Source of the DNA: Arachis hypogaea | Taxonomy: Eukaryota > Streptophyta > Magnoliopsida > Fabales > Fabaceae | DNA length: 64,000 nt | Reading direction: 5' to 3' | Assembly: GCF_003086295.3 (NCBI RefSeq) | Contig: NC_092054.1 | Coordinates: 52,001,353 to 52,065,352 of the forward strand | In this document: piece after piece, positions 33,967 through 47,400 of the stretch | Layout of the letters: every line of letters starts with the position of its first letter | Position numbering within the stretch: the stretch's first letter is position 1 | Notes under the pieces: model-generated | What the model saw: only the letters and a program-made list of their open reading frames with translations | Databases searched by the model: none | Told to the model about the DNA's origin: nothing | Translations under genes and position numbers: made by a program

Positions 33967-35404
33967 GTATTCATTTTCTTGTACAACAACATGCAATTGC
34001 TTCGCAAGAAGAGTTAGGAACAAAAATAAATAAATAAATAAATAAACAAAAAGAAACATTGTAGTTTATTAAATTCATAATATTAATTGATATATATTTC
34101 ATCATGTCATGTTAGTTATTCTAATATTCATCATGCATCCAAATGACATCACTATTTTATTTCTTCTTTTTTTTTCGGTTCTCTTTCCAATATGCATGGT
34201 TAGGAATAAGAATAGGATGAAAATTTCTATGAACGAAATCCGATCCGTCAGTAAAATGTATATATTTTCTTTAATTTTTATATGTATTGTGTTGTGTATA
34301 AATCTATTCCACTTGTCTTAATAGAAACCACAAAAATTGAAATTTTATATTTTCTACTCATTAAAATTATGATATTATATCATAAAATTATTTATTTTTA
34401 AAATTTTATATTATTAATTAAAAGATAAATAAATCTTTTTAGAAAAAATCTTTTAAAGTAAAAAAAATTTTAAATCACAAAGGAAAGAATTAATTATTAT
34501 TAAATTTATAATTTTTATCATCCATAAATTTTATTATTTTGATTTGAGAGTGATTAAGTTCTCATTTTCTTATTTAGAGGAACTATATATAGATCCGATC
34601 CTTGTATATCTAACAAAAAATACATACAGTTAGTAGGGAAGGATCTTGGAACAGTGGCGGGTGGAGGAGGAAGAAGAAGAGGAAGAAAAAACTCATGTCT
34701 AGTATGTGCAGTAATAATGGCGAAATCAGTGGAAGAAGCGTTGATTGTGATGTGGAAAGCTAAAGAAGCTGGTGCTGACCTTGTTGAGGTTCGGTTGGAC
34801 TTGTTGAAGAACTTCAATCCTTCACATCATCTTCAACTTCTCATCAACAACCGCCCTTTGCCCACCTTAATCACTTACAGGTAATAAATAAATAATCATG
34901 TTACCATCACAATATTATTATCATTTATCAATGTGTACGTATGTGTTTGTTACACATATAATTATTTATGTTCTTCGTTCTATTAATTTAAATTTTTTAG
35001 GATAAATAATTTTATAATATGATATCTGAATTTTTATGTTTCAAAATTCTAAAGTTGGATCATTGTTGATGAAAAAAAAAAAATTGGCATAAAAAAACAA
35101 ATAAAAAGAAAAAAAATCTATGAAAAATTCAAACAATGTCAAAAGAGATTTTTATTAATATGCATCTTTCTAATAACTTAAATTTTTTAATAAAAGTGAT
35201 TTCATGTCACTAATCATCCATCTTTAATTTAGTTTCTGTTTTTTTTTTTTTTTTTTCTGTTTTCTTAAACACTCGTCGGTGATGAAACCATGTATGTTCT
35301 GCATCGATCAATGCATCTAATAGGAAATTGAAAGACTTGGTGTGCAATGATTACTTCTTACAAAAAATTACAGATTCAGGATTTGAAAATCATACCTTTA
35401 AAAA

Positions 35405-35485
<81 letters not shown>

Positions 35486-38400
35486 CTTAAAGCAATACGT
35501 ACACTTTATACATTTACAAAATTGTATTAAAAAAAATAGATCCACACATAACTTTCCATTTCACTTTAACAAGTTCAAATGTAATGTCTCACTTAAGGAA
35601 TCAAAAGAAAATATATAAAAGAATGTCTCTAAAAAATTGTGAAAAAAGTATTGTATAATGAGATGTTATACCTTATTAATTACATACAAGATCATGTTAA
35701 AAAAAATTCGAGAAGATCTATTTTTAAAATTACACATCAAAAATTATATATTTGGTAATTTAATATTGTTTTCTAACTTTAGATATGTATTTTTTAAAAT
35801 TTTAAAACTGTAATATAACACAGAGATATCGCATGAGACTAAAGAACGTGAATTTAAGTAGATGAATAATAATTAAAAGTATTAATTTATTAATGTAATT
35901 CTTAAATGATTAAAATTTAAATATATACGTATTTTTTGAAAATATTAAAAATATTAATTTTAATATGCTGCCAGTATAAAATTATTTTACACGTGCATTC
36001 AATTATTTAAAATAATTATCTTTTATATTAATTACGTGAATGATCATCTAAAAGAATGATTGTAATTGTATGACCGAATCAAATATTTGCATCAACATTA
36101 AATTCATTAAAAAAGGAAAATTTATTTCAAAGCTTTTTTATTTAAACATTAAAAATTAACACGGTCAATATATTTATATCTCATTGAAAAAACCGTGTTA
36201 TGTTAACTGTCACCTACTCACCTAATATTGAACATAAACATAAAAATCTTCACCATGCAATAATAAGAAGATTTAAAAATATGAATATGGATGATGTATA
36301 AATTGTGAAATTTATAGTATTGTACTGCAAAATTTTTATATTGACTTAGCTTTTGATGGTGCCGTTTTTGATTTTTTATATGGAGAAGAGAATGTAGCAA
36401 TACAACAATGTGGAGAAGAGAGATGTTTTATATATATATAGTGTTAGCAGAAAACGGACTCTTCATTTTGAGTTTGAAAAAAAAATAAAAAAAGTTAAAA
36501 ATTCTAATCGGACCGTCCGATTTTCATTTTAACAAATTAAAAAAAATAAAAAATACATATCGGACTTTGATTTGGTATTTATTTTCTTCTTAAAGTAAAT
36601 CGGACCCTCCGATTTGTAGTTTATTTTTTTTATCAAACAAATCGGACCGTCCGATTTAAATAAAATACTATATAAAAAAAAACACCTAATTTTTCAATAA
36701 CAATATATTACACATATATTTAACCAATATAAAAAAAATTAGCCTGATGGTGCATGTATTACGTACATAATGTGTGTGTTGATGAATTGTACTTTGGTAT
36801 CAGACCAATATGGGAAGGAGGACAGTATGATGGTGACGAAAGCAAGCGACAGAGTACTCTACGTCTAGCCATTGAGTTGGGTTCTGACTTCGTTGATGTT
36901 GAATTAAAGGTAATTTATGTCACTGCCATCTTCTATACCTACCTTGTGTCATATAATTAATAATCACCAAATCATTTTAAGTGTAAGTAAAACGTCAATT
37001 TCATTCAAACTGTATTCATATTTCACTCGATAATGAAGTTTGTGTGAATTGACATAGTTTTTTTTTTTTTCATATATAATCTAATTGCTGTTGATTAGTA
37101 TTATGGAATTGGAAACATTTCAAGTGCACCGGAGAGTACCGGTGCACCAGTTGTTTTAACCGTTAATTTTAATTAATATATTTATATATATTTTTATAAT
37201 TCATATCAACGGTTAAAATAATTGATGCACCGCTACTTCCAGTTAACTTAAAATATTTTCTATGGGATTATATATATATAGCTAAGTTCCTGGTGGTCGC
37301 ATCCATAGTGGCGAAGGATTCTACTATTGCGATTGAGGATTTTTTTAATTTTTCGATCCACTTTATCTAATTTTTGTAATTTTTTATTTTTGAAATTTCA
37401 CAATAATTTATTAATCTCCTAAAAATGTTAATTAGTAGTTGTTTATTGATTCAGAATGTTTACCGTGGTTTATTAGTGTATTTACCATCATTACATCTAG
37501 TCAAATTCTTTTTCTCATAACTTAAAACATGCCACGTTTTAAGTTTGGATTGGTTGTTGGACCTTAGCCATCATAGTCATGAAACTAATAGAGCCACTAG
37601 AGACAGCACCTATATATATTATATGGTAAAACGCAAAGAGAAAAAAAAAATGGTGGGATTGAAATAACTATCATTCTATATATTAAAAAAAAGACATTAA
37701 TATTCCAATCTTTTTTTTTTTTTGTGTATTTTGACATAATAAGAACAAACATTCATTCATGAAATAGTCATATATAGTACTTACAGATAAGAGAAATTAA
37801 AACATTAGATCTAAGTCTAATGAAAAAAAATCAAACACTAGCTCTCCATGGTTTATTTCTTTCCACTTTAGGTTCAAAAAGAGAGAGAGAAAGAAACACA
37901 GAGGTTTACTTCAGAATGAGATCCGTGTCTATATAGTAAATACTGTACTTTACAATGTCCCTCGTTCTAAATGCAATCTATATATCTATTAAGAAATAAG
38001 AATAGTTTTCTTTTTATGATTCTTTTTTTTTTTATCTATTAACGTCAATTTATTATTTTATCATCATAAAATAGAGTATATAACTTTTGCTTAATTATTT
38101 ACTGAAGGTAGCTCATGAATTCTACAAGTCCCTTGGAGGGAAGAAGCACGAGAATGTGAAGATCATAGTATCTTCACACAACTTTGAGAATACTCCATCC
38201 ATTGAGGAATTGGGTAATCTTGCTGCTACAATTCAGTCTATTGGTGCTGACATCGTAAAGATTGCAACAACTGCCTTGGATATCACGGACTCAGCACGTG
38301 TTCTCCAAGTCCTAGTGCATTCTAAGGTATTTTCACCTTCACAAAAATTAAATCACCATTATATATTTTATACTTTTATTGTATTTTAGTTATAGATATA

Positions 38401-41400
38401 AATTTATGTTACAAGAATGATAGAGACTCATCAGAATTTATTATTTTTGTCATCAATAATTAAAAGTGTGAGCTAATTAAAATATGTTGTTGGATTACTA
38501 AATTAAAGTAATTGAGTTTATGACTAAAAGTGATAGCCAAAAACAATAAATTTTGAGTAATGCTAGGTAGCCAAAAAATAATTACAATATAGAAATGTCA
38601 TGTAAAAATTTTCATTCTCTTGATAAGCAAGTGACATACACCTCCTTATCACTTATCATCCTTATCACCTATCATTTTGCCGCATATTTGGAGTCATTAA
38701 TGTTCTTTCCAAAATCAATTTCAGTTTCTCTCAAATCAAATCTCTAATATCTCTCAATCACATTATTATCCATTAAATGCAATAATTCTCTGCAAAAATT
38801 ATGAAAGTTAAATAATTAAAAAATTTTAACAACTTCTACTATACAACTTATATTTTACATATATACTATTAAAAAATAAAATATAAAATATAAAATATAA
38901 ACAAATATTTAAAAATAATTTTTTAAAAATAATTATTAACTCGTCATATTAAAATCAATAAATAAGCATACATATGAATATTAAAAAAAATATTAAAATA
39001 ATTAAAATCACGACCTACTAGTGCACATATGAGATAATTTGAAGAATACAATAAGACGTATAGTTTAAAATTTGATAATATTAATTATAAAAATTTATTA
39101 ATTATAGACATCATAGGTATGAAATTATGAATATTATGAGTATAAATTATGGATGTTATTAATATGAAATTATAGATGTTATGTGGATAAATTTATGGAT
39201 GTTATGAGTAAATTTATCAATTGAATAAATTAATTTAAGAATTTGACATTTTTTTAAATTCAATTATGATAAAATTTAAAAATATTTGTGTTAACTTAAT
39301 AGTTACTTATACAATAACTAAAAAATGATACATGTATGGTTGTAATATCTAATAAACATGAATTTAATTTTTAGATATTAGTTGTATGTAATTATGGATG
39401 TTATGTATATAAACGTATGAATTTATGTGTATGAACATTGTAGTACAATATAATTATAAATACACAAAAAAAAAAAAATCAGTTTATTACCATACCTCAT
39501 CAAAACTGGTGTGATTTTTCATATTCTCAAAAATTGATTGATTGACAATAACCTCGTCGGATGAGTCTGTCTGTTGTTCAAATTCTTCATCAGCACCTTC
39601 TACCATAAAGGTTAACTATACAAAAAGTGACTAATTTCACTATCGAGTATAACAAATAAAACACAATACTATAATTTTAGGTGCTAATTTCATTTTATTA
39701 TGTATGTTAACGTGAATGTTAACTTCATGTAATTATGGATGTTATTCATATAAACTTATTGATTGCGTAAATCATGAACTTTACGCGAATATTATGCATA
39801 TAACTAAAAAAAATTAGTGAGCAAAATCAAAAGATTTAAATACCAATTACTAAAAGAAAGTTTAAATATTAAAAAAATGCTTCTTATTTTAGCGATCAAC
39901 ATCATAAAACTATTTTAAAAAATTAAAGGTGTACATTTGAAACATATATAAAATGTATATAAAACATTCTTCTAAAATAATTATTGGTTTTCCAGTTTTT
40001 AGTCTCTATAAAAATTAGGTTTTTGTTAATAAGAGATCCAAAGATATAATTAAGGATACTACAAATAAAAATTTGTAAAAAAGATGTACAAAATAAATCA
40101 AAGGTGAAAGTATATCGTTGACATATTACGAAAACAATTTTAAATGTTTCTATTTTCATAAAACTATTTTTAAAAATTAAAAAATATAACAAAAATAATA
40201 AAAAATTTATTTTTCTAGACATAAATAACAAACAAATAATGATCAAGAATGTTACGCATATAATTAAAGTGCTAAAAAATACATAAAAAATAATCCGGAC
40301 TATTACTATACCTCATCAGAGCTAGTATAGTTTTTTATATTCTCAGAAATTGATTGACTAGCAACAATTTCATCGGGTGAATCCGTCTGTTATTCAAATT
40401 CTTCAGCACCTTCTACCATAGGTATTGTATTAAGGTCGAAATCAATTGCCATACAAATTACAATGATAAAAATAATTTCTTGTAAAATTTCTTGGCTTAT
40501 ACACTATTGTGCTTGTAATGGTGTTATTCTTGTGATTTTTGAATGAATATAATTGAATTAACATAAAGTATATATTAGGATAGGTTTCATGTTTCATATC
40601 TCCAATAATTGATGATAAATATCATAACGGACAAAGAATCAATTGCAATTATTTAATGTAATTGATATTATAATTACTGTTCTTAAATATAATTATTATT
40701 AATCTTTATTGTATTTTTATATATAAAAATCAAATTATAAAAAAGAATATTAAGTATTGATTACAATAATGCCTAATAAAAAGGGATATGATTTTATAAT
40801 TAATATCATTAATAAGTAAATTTGATAAGAACGGTGATAAGTAGAATAATAAGAGAGTGGGATAAAAAATAAAACTGATATTAAATGATATAAATGAAGT
40901 GAATTATGAAAAATTTTGGCTAATTATGGCCTAAATTTTGATGACCTTCTAGAATTTTTCTTATTTTAATATAACAGAAGTTTTTAATATATGATTTATT
41001 TTGAGCTATTTTATACTTGTTAATGAGTCCAGAACTTTATAAGTTGAAATATGAAGGACAGTTAACATTTTAACTGAACAATGATAATTGTATATAGGTG
41101 CCAATGATAGGAATAGCAACGGGGGAGAAAGGATTTATGACACGAATACTGTCAGCAAAGTTTGGAGGATTTCTTACCTTTGCTTCAATGGAGGCTGGAA
41201 TTGAATCAGCAGCAGGGCAACCATGTATCAGTGACTTGCTGGATTTGTACAACTTTAGACTCATTGGACCAAATACCAAAGTGCATGGCGTTATTGGAAA
41301 CCCAATTAGCCATAGCAAAAGCCCTCACCTTTACAATCCAGCTTTCAAGTTTGTGGGCTTTGATGGAATTTACTTGCCCTTCTTGGTTGATAGTGTCTCA

Positions 41401-44400
41401 CATTTTCTTCACACTTTCTCATCTCTTGATTTTGTTGGGTACAGGTATGTAATTATGTATCCTAACATGGATTGTTTCTTCCTGTATGATTTGATTTTGG
41501 ACATCTTTATGATACAGAATAGGCAAAATAACCATTTTTTCGAGTAATACTTTTTTTTTGTTATGCTAACTTACTATTGAAATTTGAAAGGAATGTGAAT
41601 TTGTTTCAAGTAGAGTAAACAAATTAGAAGTTAGCTAGAGTAAACAAATAAAGAGAGCAGTTAGTTAGAGTAAACAAATGTAGCAGTTAGTTGGTTAGCA
41701 TGAAAGTTAAGCAGCTTGAGTTAGTTAGAGGTATTTAGCTCGTGTAGGTGAGCATTTTATATTGGCACACAATCTTCAATGAAAAACGTCGTTTCACATA
41801 ACACGGATCTCTTTCTCACTAGTGATGGTCATAAAACAATATGTATTTTACTCTGTTTGTTCATGTGAAACGCGTCATTTCGATGAAAATTAGACACTAA
41901 TATAAAATGATGTCATCATTTTTATTCAGTATATTTGACAAGTAAACGTGCCAAATTAGAATGCTATTAACGAAGATGAGTTTAGGAATTAAGCGAGTTA
42001 TGGTTGTAAATTTTGGGTACATCTTGGATCATTTAAAATTTTAAAAATCAATTTAAGTCCAATCTTAAATTTTATGATCAATTTGAGTAATAGCTCATAT
42101 AAGCATCATCTCTCAGATCCGATAGAGATCGAAGCTTCTAGCACACTTTCAGATCAACGCACAACAACAAACTCTCCCTCTTTTGTATCTCAGCTCTGTT
42201 TCTTGCATTCTGAGAATCATAGTTTTCTTCTTTAATTTCCCAACCATTGTAGTTCTTCTTCTTATTATTTCTTTAATAATACAGTTACACGATTCCTCAC
42301 AAGGAAGATGGACTTAGATGTTGCGATGAGGTGGATCCTATTGCCAAGGTACTTACCCTAAAAGCTTATCCCATAATTGTGGATGCTATGGTCTTAAACT
42401 GCAGTTGTAATTATAGTTAATTGTGGTGTAATGTGAAAATAAAAGTAATTAATTTATAGCCACAATGGGAGTTATAGACTGTAATTTAAAATAATATAAA
42501 CTAATGTTTAGTGTTAACAAATGTTTAATTTCTAACAAAATCTTTGTTATTTTTTCAGGAAATAGGAGCTATTAGTTGCATGATTAAGAGGCTACAAGAT
42601 GGAAAACTACTAGGTTACAATGTTGACTATCTTGGGGCCATTACAGCTATTGAGAAGGGACTAACAGGTCTCTATATGTTTCAATTATTTTTTATTTAAA
42701 TTGTTAACTTAAAAACAAGCTTTTATTAATTAGTTACCTGTAAATATGTGAATTTGTAGAATCAATCGGAAGATCCAAATCTAGTTCACCTTTATCTGGA
42801 AGACTATTTGTGGTAATAGGAGCTGGTGGTGCAGGAAAAGCACTTGCATATGGTGCAAAAGTAAAAGGGGCAAGAGTTGTTGTTGCTAATCGTACATATG
42901 GTGTGATAATATTTCTGTCTTTGCTTTATTAGAATTATTATTCCTGATTAATTAACAATTATGCTTAATTAATTAATTTCAGCCAAGGCCAAAGAACTTG
43001 CTAAAAAAGTGGGAGGAGAGGCTATAGTTCTATCTGACTTAGAGAAGTTCCACCCAGAAGAAGGAATGGTTCTTGCAAATACTACATCTATTGGAATGAA
43101 ACCAAATATTGATCACACACCCTTACCAAAGGTTTGGAGAGTTAGGGTTGCATAAAACCCTCAAAATGAGCTAAATTTATTGGGTTAACCCATTTACCCA
43201 ACTTAAATGAATGAATTTTTATCTTTAAAATTAAGCTCGTAAAAATGAGAAGTTAAAGTGTTAAATGGACTTTACATGATTAATCCGACAAAATAGCAAG
43301 TTAAACAGAGTAATTTTGTTTAAACTAGCGATTTGTTTAAAATTTTGTTTTTTCATTTTCCAAAAAAAAAGAGTAATTTTTTTCAGTTTTCACTAGTCCG
43401 ATTTAATGACCTAACTCCTTTACTAAAAAAATTGTTTGTTTACATTTTTTACTTAAAGCGACTGTTTTTGTAAAAAAAATAAAAATATTTTGGACCAAAA
43501 CTATATTTTTATCTTTTTTTTTTTGAAATTGGGCAATAGACTAATCTATATAACTCATTATATTAGCTCATAGTCGTAAAGATCGGATCAGACACATTCG
43601 ACTAAAAAATCGGTGAATCGGACCCCAACCAGTCCGGTTTAGTCTAAAGACTGTTTAAGATCAAGAACCGATAAAAACTAGTTAAGCTAGTAAAAATCGG
43701 TGGAAAATCAGTTCAATCGAACCGCTAAAAAAAAAATTCAAAAATTGATAAAAGTATGGTTTGAAGTTATTTCTTATTATCTCATCATATGCTAATTATT
43801 AATTATATAGTAAAATTACAAAATAATTTTTTTCATATTATTTTAATTTTATATTCACTTATATTCAAATTAATTTTATTTTTTGTCACTCATAATTATT
43901 AATATAAATATTATTAAATATGTATAACAAAAAATATCAAATATTTTTATTAATTACAATATAATTATTTTTTATGATTATATGATATTTGTTAATATTA
44001 TTTTTCAATAAATACATCTATTATATAACAATATAATAAATATAAAAATATTTTAATATAAAAATAATTTAAAAAATTTTTATCATGAAAAAATATTAGA
44101 ATTTTTATATACTTATTTAATAATAATCGGATTATAACTTATTGATTATAATTTATTGAAATTTAATTGTTTTTAAAATATTAATTAAAATATGTATTTT
44201 AAATTTTAATTTTAAATTTTGGCTATTTTATATTTTTTATTTACATAGAATCGGCTAAACCAATAATTCATCAGTTAAACCAATAAATTAATAACCAATA
44301 GTTTGACTAACTCAATCACCAATTTAATTCTTACAACTATGTCTTGGCCATGAGCGGTTTAAGCTTAAAAAGTAAAATTAGTGAATAAACAAAAATAAAC

Positions 44401-47400
44401 GAGATAACTCCTTTGATAACACTAGTGTTGCATTTACATATATGTGCATACTGTTAATTTCGTGTTTTTTTGTCAACAATATATTAATTCGAAGGGTTAG
44501 TTATTAGTTCTTATTTGATAAGTGTGTGAATAAATTTCAGTTAAAAAAATGTTGGTGGTAGAAGAATCGCATCAGATAACAAGATATGGGCCTGAATTTG
44601 GTTAATTAAGCAAACAAATCAATTTCACAGAGCTTTCACTCCTTGCTGGGTCTTAACTAATCTCAAGTTATTATATAAGTAGATTTCATGCCACTTAGTG
44701 TTTGTATATTATATTAACATGCAGGAAGACCTGAAACACTATTGTTTGGTGTTTGATGCTATATACACACCCAAATCAACAAGACTCCTTCAAGAAGCGC
44801 AAGAAGTTGGAGCTGCCGTAGTCTATGGTACAGAAATGTTCATCAACCAAGCATTTGTGCAGTTTGAAAATTTCACAAATTTGCCTGGTATGTACCAAAG
44901 AAAAAAAAAAGAGACATTCTAATAAAAAGTGAAGACTTTGAGTTAATATTCAATTTGGTCTCCAAAATTTAAGGTCGGATTTAAATTGACCCCTAAAATT
45001 ACAATTGACTCAATTCGGTTCCCAAAATTTATAATAGTAACTCATATTAGCCCCTGAGCTGATTTCCGTAAATGGCGTGTTGATTTTACATGTTAACTTG
45101 TCAAGATTTGGATTTCTCACCTAGATTTCATATGACTAAGACTTGCTAGGCCTCCTAGAAGCTTGATTGGCTCCCAACATCCTTACGAAGATGACAATAA
45201 CAAATTCAATTTGAAAATTTTGCGGTTCTCGGAGCAACAATCAAGCTTTTGGAACTCTAATAAATCTTGATCACATGAAAATTTGGCAAGGAATCTAAAT
45301 CGTAACAAGTTAATGTATAAAATCAACACGTTGTTAACGGAGACTAGTTCAAGGATTAATGTGAGTTATGATTATAAATTTTGGGATCCAATTTAAGTCA
45401 ATTGAATTTTTAAGGGTCAAATTGAATCTGATTTCAAATTTTAGGGACTGAATATTAACTCGAATATTTTTATTTGAGGAGTGCTAGGGCCAGCAATTTT
45501 TGTGTTTTGTAACCATCAATTGACCATCAATAGTCCTTTTAATGGTGTGAGATTACATCCAATGGTGGGAGATCACTCACTTTTCTTTTGATGGTTAAGT
45601 GCTAGCCACAAAACATAAAAGTTACTACCCCCTAGACTTTTCCTTTTTATATAGAATTTTTATTGTACAGTGTAAAGATCTTTTTAAAATGAAAAAGTAT
45701 AGGTAGACAATGAAAATATTAAACATGAACAATGGATATATTAGATGTTCATTTCACTAGGTGTACAGATGGTTATTATAATATTAAGATTTAGGTAGAT
45801 AATTTGGAGATGTGGTGTGTTTTAATTTGATTGGTAGTTATTCATATTGTTCAAAAAAATTATTCGTTACCTAGCATAACCCTTTTAAAATCATTCCAAA
45901 GAGTGACATGTACCTTTGAAGTTTAAATTTTCTTGTTTTAATTAATAAATGTAGCGGATTAACAACAATTACAAAAAGTAACTTTATAAAGAGAAAAAAA
46001 ATATGGTACCACAACCCACAGGCCACAATGCACCGTGGGTGTTGCTAATGTTCTTGTTACTTTTTTATTTTTTAATTATTTTTTAATAATTGTTTTTAAC
46101 TTAATATATCTATTAATTAAAAAAATAAAAATCTAAATGAAAGAGCATATGTCCCTCTTTTGAATAATTTTTAAAAAATCTATAAAAACTCTATTAAAAA
46201 TGCATTTTATTTTATTTCTTTTATTTAGCTAGACAACTTCATACACCACTTTCTTAAATAACTCATCACTTGAATTTTATGTAATTTCGTTTGATTTGCA
46301 TGACAGTTTAATTTTTTTTTTTAGTATTCAGCCTACACTGCACATAGTGTCACACAATTGGGTAAATCAAATAAAAATAAAATTCAAATAGTTGTACGCT
46401 CTCTGTGTAATTTTACACGAGGAGTGTGATGAGTCATTTGAAAAAGTTGTTAATTTAAGTTGTAGTTTTTTTTAATAAAGTAATAAAACTGATCATGAAA
46501 AATTACGACACTAATAAATATGACTATAGAAAAATTAAAACTAACTTATAACTACGAAAGATAGATTTCAATAGAAAATATTATTTAAACCCTAAATATA
46601 TATTAAAAATTTTTAATTCACTCTTCTAAATTAACCTAATCATTCCTAATTTCTTTCCTAAATTCTCTTTTTTCTCATCATTCAATGTGTTAGAATATAA
46701 TTAGGATCAATTAGAATCAATTAGAATATTTAGTATATCTTAATATTTATTATATAATTAGGTTATTTTTATTGTTCTCTCTCCCCTTTCTAACATGGTA
46801 TCAGAGCCATGGTATCCTCCTTGAAGAGGATAGGTTATTTTTCTTGTGGTGAAATCACTGTAGTTTTTGCTTTTTTTTTTCTATGCCATTCTTCTTTTCC
46901 TTTTGTCATTCCTTTGATGCTTTTTCACCTCACCGACTAGCCTATTTTCTCTGTCTTGTGTTTTTTCAAGTCCAATAATCAAACACCTTTGTCATCTGCT
47001 ACTTACCTATTCTCATGAAGAAATCATCTAATTTTCGCTCTCTTTCGGCAGTTTCGTCTACGTTCTCTCGTGGCAGTTCCATCTGTATTCTCTCGTGGCA
47101 GTTTCGTTTGTGTTCTCTCGTGGCAATTCCGTCTGCGTTTTCTCGTGGCAGTTCCGTCTGAGTTTCGTATGTGTTTCCTTGTGACAGTTCCGTCTGCGTT
47201 TCTTTTTGGCAGTTCCGTCTGCACTTCCTTCAGACAAGCGACAATTCCATCTGCGCTTTCTTCAGACAAGCGGCAGTTCCGTCTGCGCTTCCTTCAGACT
47301 AGCGGCAGTTTCCTCTGCACTTCCTTCAGACAAGCGGCAGTTCCATCTGCGCTTCCTTCTGGCAGTTCCGTCTGCACCCGTTTTATCAGTTTATGCAGTT

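Larger units (their letters stand above)
38556..40965. mobile_element. Decayed MULE-like element in intron 4
   Basis: The ends are weakly inverted: GAGTAATGCTAGGTAGCCAAAA at the left versus the complement of TTTTGATGACCTTCTAGAATTTTTC at the right. Inside, the minus strand has two related exon-like blocks (40452-40312 and 39606-39490), each ending at a GT donor. The termini and blocks are consistent with a Mutator-like element with a FAR1-type first exon, but no DDE domain or MULE zinc finger survives, and no 9-bp duplication was seen. Confidence 0.4.

Noticed and set aside
47024..47269. Lys/Arg-rich repeat protein on the minus strand
   Set aside because: A reading of the tandem array in the TRIM element, open in several frames and both strands.
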